64,000 nucleotides of DNA from Nemopilema nomurai. Taxonomy: Eukaryota; Cnidaria; Scyphozoa; Rhizostomeae; Rhizostomatidae. Under the pieces are notes generated by a model. That model had not been told where the DNA came from and made no database searches. It saw only the letters and a program-made list of their open reading frames with translations. Below are positions 62,238 through 64,000 of the stretch, in pieces. The DNA lies in the NCBI GenBank assembly GCA_003864495.1, contig ML133437.1:1116001-1180000 (forward strand), in the 5' to 3' direction. Within the stretch, counting starts at the first letter, position 1, and each line of letters starts with the position of its first letter. The translations under genes and the position numbers were made by a program.

Positions 62238-63081
62238 ATGGTTCTACATCGCAACAAGAAATCAACTGTGCATTTGCTCAGCTTTTTGGCTGATCGTGCG
62301 GTTCATCTTAAGTGCATGGACTGGCGAGTAAGTAGGCCCTTATAGAAAATATCACATTATTGACTTCGATGCTAACACTCAAAAATACTTTTCTAGGTAT
62401 ACCCCTTAATTGCCATTTTGTCAGGAGCCTGTGGTCTAGCAGCCTTTTTTGGAGGAAGAGCTTTCCTGAAGTATCCGGATGTAGTGTGAGTAACCGGCTT
62501 GTTACGTGATCTGTCCCTATATCTTTGGCTACAGACCAAGTTCGAATGGGGAATCAAAGGTCTAAGGTCAAGTAAGGTTAAGCTAACCTGCGTCTGAAAT
62601 GCGGACTGTATGAGATTTGGGACACTTTTTTAAGCGGAAGAAATAAAAATAGCCTCGTCCCTTTAACTTTGGTCATGAAAGCAGGGCCATAAATCTTGTC
62701 AATTGGGAACACTTGTCTTGTAATTAAGAAAGTAAAAAAGTAAGAATTGCTCTCTAGTGTCTCTTGGAAGTTATTCAATTAGGAATTATTTTTTGGGTAA
62801 ATTCTTTTAAATCACAATATTAAAGAATATTACATATTTAATCTTACGACCTTTGTAATACAGGCATGTGTTTATTTTGACAAATCAGATTGGAAGAAGG
62901 CCTAGTGTCAATCAAATCTCTGGGGGAATTCCAAATATTTCAATTGAACTATGACCTCTTTGTTTTTAGACTTGATCACAAAAGCAACCCGCACCCATGG
63001 CTTTCCATTCAAAAAACCGAGCAACGAAAGGTTTGTTATTCCGATGGGTTTATAGCCAGCCACCTACATTGCGGCATTTGA
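62238..63081 (+). CDS. B12D/NDUFA4/NMES1-like small mitochondrial membrane protein, 3 exons
   Basis: Exons: 62238-62327 (ATG, MVLHRNKKSTVHLLSFLADR, ends WR, phase 0), 62397-62485 (VYPLIAILSGACGLAAFFGG, RAFLKYPDVV) and 62970-63081 (LDHKSNPHPWLSIQKTEQRK). The pattern is that of the B12D family (NDUFA4, NMES1/C15orf48): a short N-terminus, one hydrophobic helix with small residues (LSGACGLAAFFGG), then NPDV-like YPDVV and a D-x-K-x-NP-x-PW box, here DHKSNPHPW. Such proteins sit in the inner mitochondrial membrane at complex IV. If the last exon reads on, the protein ends HLHCGI at 63081, about 96 residues. A donor after Lys at 63030 (aag|gtttgt) could lead to another exon. The closest subfamily is unresolved; I infer NMES1-like from the KSNPHPW box. 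Confidence 0.78.
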
Positions 63082-63439
63082 ATACAAAGGCAGTCGGGGG
63101 GCTTTCGTTATATAACATGCATATCCGGATTCGTTATTGAGGAAAGTGAGAGTAGCTTCACTGTTAATAGGGTAAATCATGTCTATCGTACTAAATCACT
63201 TATCCAGAAAAAAACTTTGTTTGTAACAAACGAAGATGAAGTTTATTTTTACCCTTCTCTGTGGATACCCGATATATCCGATATATCCATCACTTGCTAC
63301 GGCTACGGTCTTCTCATATCAACCCACTTGCTAAGGCTTCTTGTAAGGCATCGTGCTCTGTAGCGTTTCCTTTCTGATACTTATGAGTACAATATTCTCG
63401 AGTTTTCCTTTGCGTATAGTTTAATGTTTTAGAGCCGGA

Positions 63440-63770
63440 TACACGCTTTTTATAAGGAACCTTCCTCACGGCCTAGTTCAAAAAGTTCCTTTTTCGTAGA
63501 CCTCAAATCATCAGATTTTAGTACCAAAAGTTCCTTAAAAGTTCCTTAATTTTAACTGCACATCAAATGCCATAAAAATAGTACAGACACAGGAAAAACA
63601 TAAAAATATTGAATTTCGCCTTTATTTAATAGAGAGAGGGGCGAGACAGCATATGCGGAAACTACTCAATAAAGCATATGACACACGAATAGCAAACAAC
63701 CTATGCGAGTATTGGCTGCAAATGAATGGAACCGGCTTTTTAGTTCTTGATGCTTGCAGTTAAAAAAAAA
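63440..63770. mobile_element. Second, partial copy of the 50284 MITE
   Basis: Starts tacacgctttttataaggaa as at 50284 and follows that element through ccaaaagttcctta, agagaggggcgagacagcat and gcttgcagtt, with scattered substitutions and an insertion of AT-rich DNA near 63540-63620. The right terminal inverted repeat is degraded (aaaaaagttcctaagga), so the copy is truncated or rearranged at that end. Confidence 0.8.
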
Positions 63771-64000
63771 TTTTAAATAAAAAAGTTCCTAAGGAATTTC
63801 GTTTTAAGTAGTAAAAGTTCTTTGAATAAACATTCGAATGTAACATCATGTGATGCAATACGATAAGAAAAGAACAAACACATGTAGTAAGTTTTCGAAT
63901 ATTCTAGATCATTAAAAAAATGTATAAATGCGGATAGTTAATGTTTAGAATTGCGAAGAAGACGTAGAGTAAATGGAAGGAGATATCTGTGACAAGTAAA

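Overview
This window is nuclear DNA from an invertebrate animal. It is AT-rich, its genes are split by short to medium GT-AG introns, and every recognisable protein is an animal-type homologue. The gene set (an invertebrate-style RASSF with a LIM-like segment, a TET dioxygenase, TANGO6, HMGCL, SFSWAP, SPT6) and the compact intron-rich layout suggest a non-bilaterian or slowly evolving invertebrate. A cnidarian is my best guess, but the sequence does not prove it. All exon models below were read by eye from open frames, GT/AG sites, codon-phase bookkeeping and remembered family motifs. No search was run.

Layout, left to right. (1) 462-2649, plus strand: last two coding exons of the elongation factor SPT6. 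(2) 4850-7146, plus: a two-exon gene for a secreted, basic protein that I do not recognise. Its second exon lies in a 2.5 kb block repeated head-to-tail (6276-8776 and 8777-11363), and the second copy has a one-base deletion that closes the frame. (3) 11364-15217: no gene seen, small repeats. (4) 15218-24172, plus: SFSWAP, a SURP-domain splicing regulator, with no RS tail visible. (5) 30430-25540, minus: a complete 11-exon mitochondrial HMG-CoA lyase, convergent with SFSWAP. (6) 32496-39685, plus: a complete 13-exon RASSF2/4/6-like gene (LIM-like segment, RA domain, SARAH domain), divergent from HMGCL. Its introns hold a hairpin, a tRNA-derived repeat and a minisatellite. (7) 50000-40943, minus: TET 5-methylcytosine dioxygenase, catalytic domain and long tail. 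(8) 50001-51949: MITE and a dead LINE reverse-transcriptase fragment. (9) 58636-51950, minus: TANGO6, 12 exons. (10) 58779-60505: non-autonomous hAT-type transposon with 8-bp target duplications. (11) 62238-63081, plus: a small B12D/NDUFA4/NMES1-like mitochondrial membrane protein gene. (12) 63440-63760: a second, partial MITE copy.

The genes form no operon or pathway; they are ordinary syntenic housekeeping and regulatory genes (transcription elongation, splicing, ketogenesis, Hippo/Ras signalling, DNA demethylation, secretory pathway, mitochondria). The most striking structural result is that TET and TANGO6 together need at least nine single-base insertions, all of the same sign and mostly in short homopolymers, to restore strongly conserved frames. 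SPT6, SFSWAP, HMGCL, RASSF and the B12D-like gene need none. This looks like local consensus error in the assembly rather than pseudogenes, and it splits the TET active site between its metal-binding histidine and its 2-oxoglutarate-binding arginine. I found no convincing previously undescribed system. The best leads for new biology are the unrecognised secreted protein, the apparently RS-less SFSWAP and the degenerate LIM segment of the RASSF protein.
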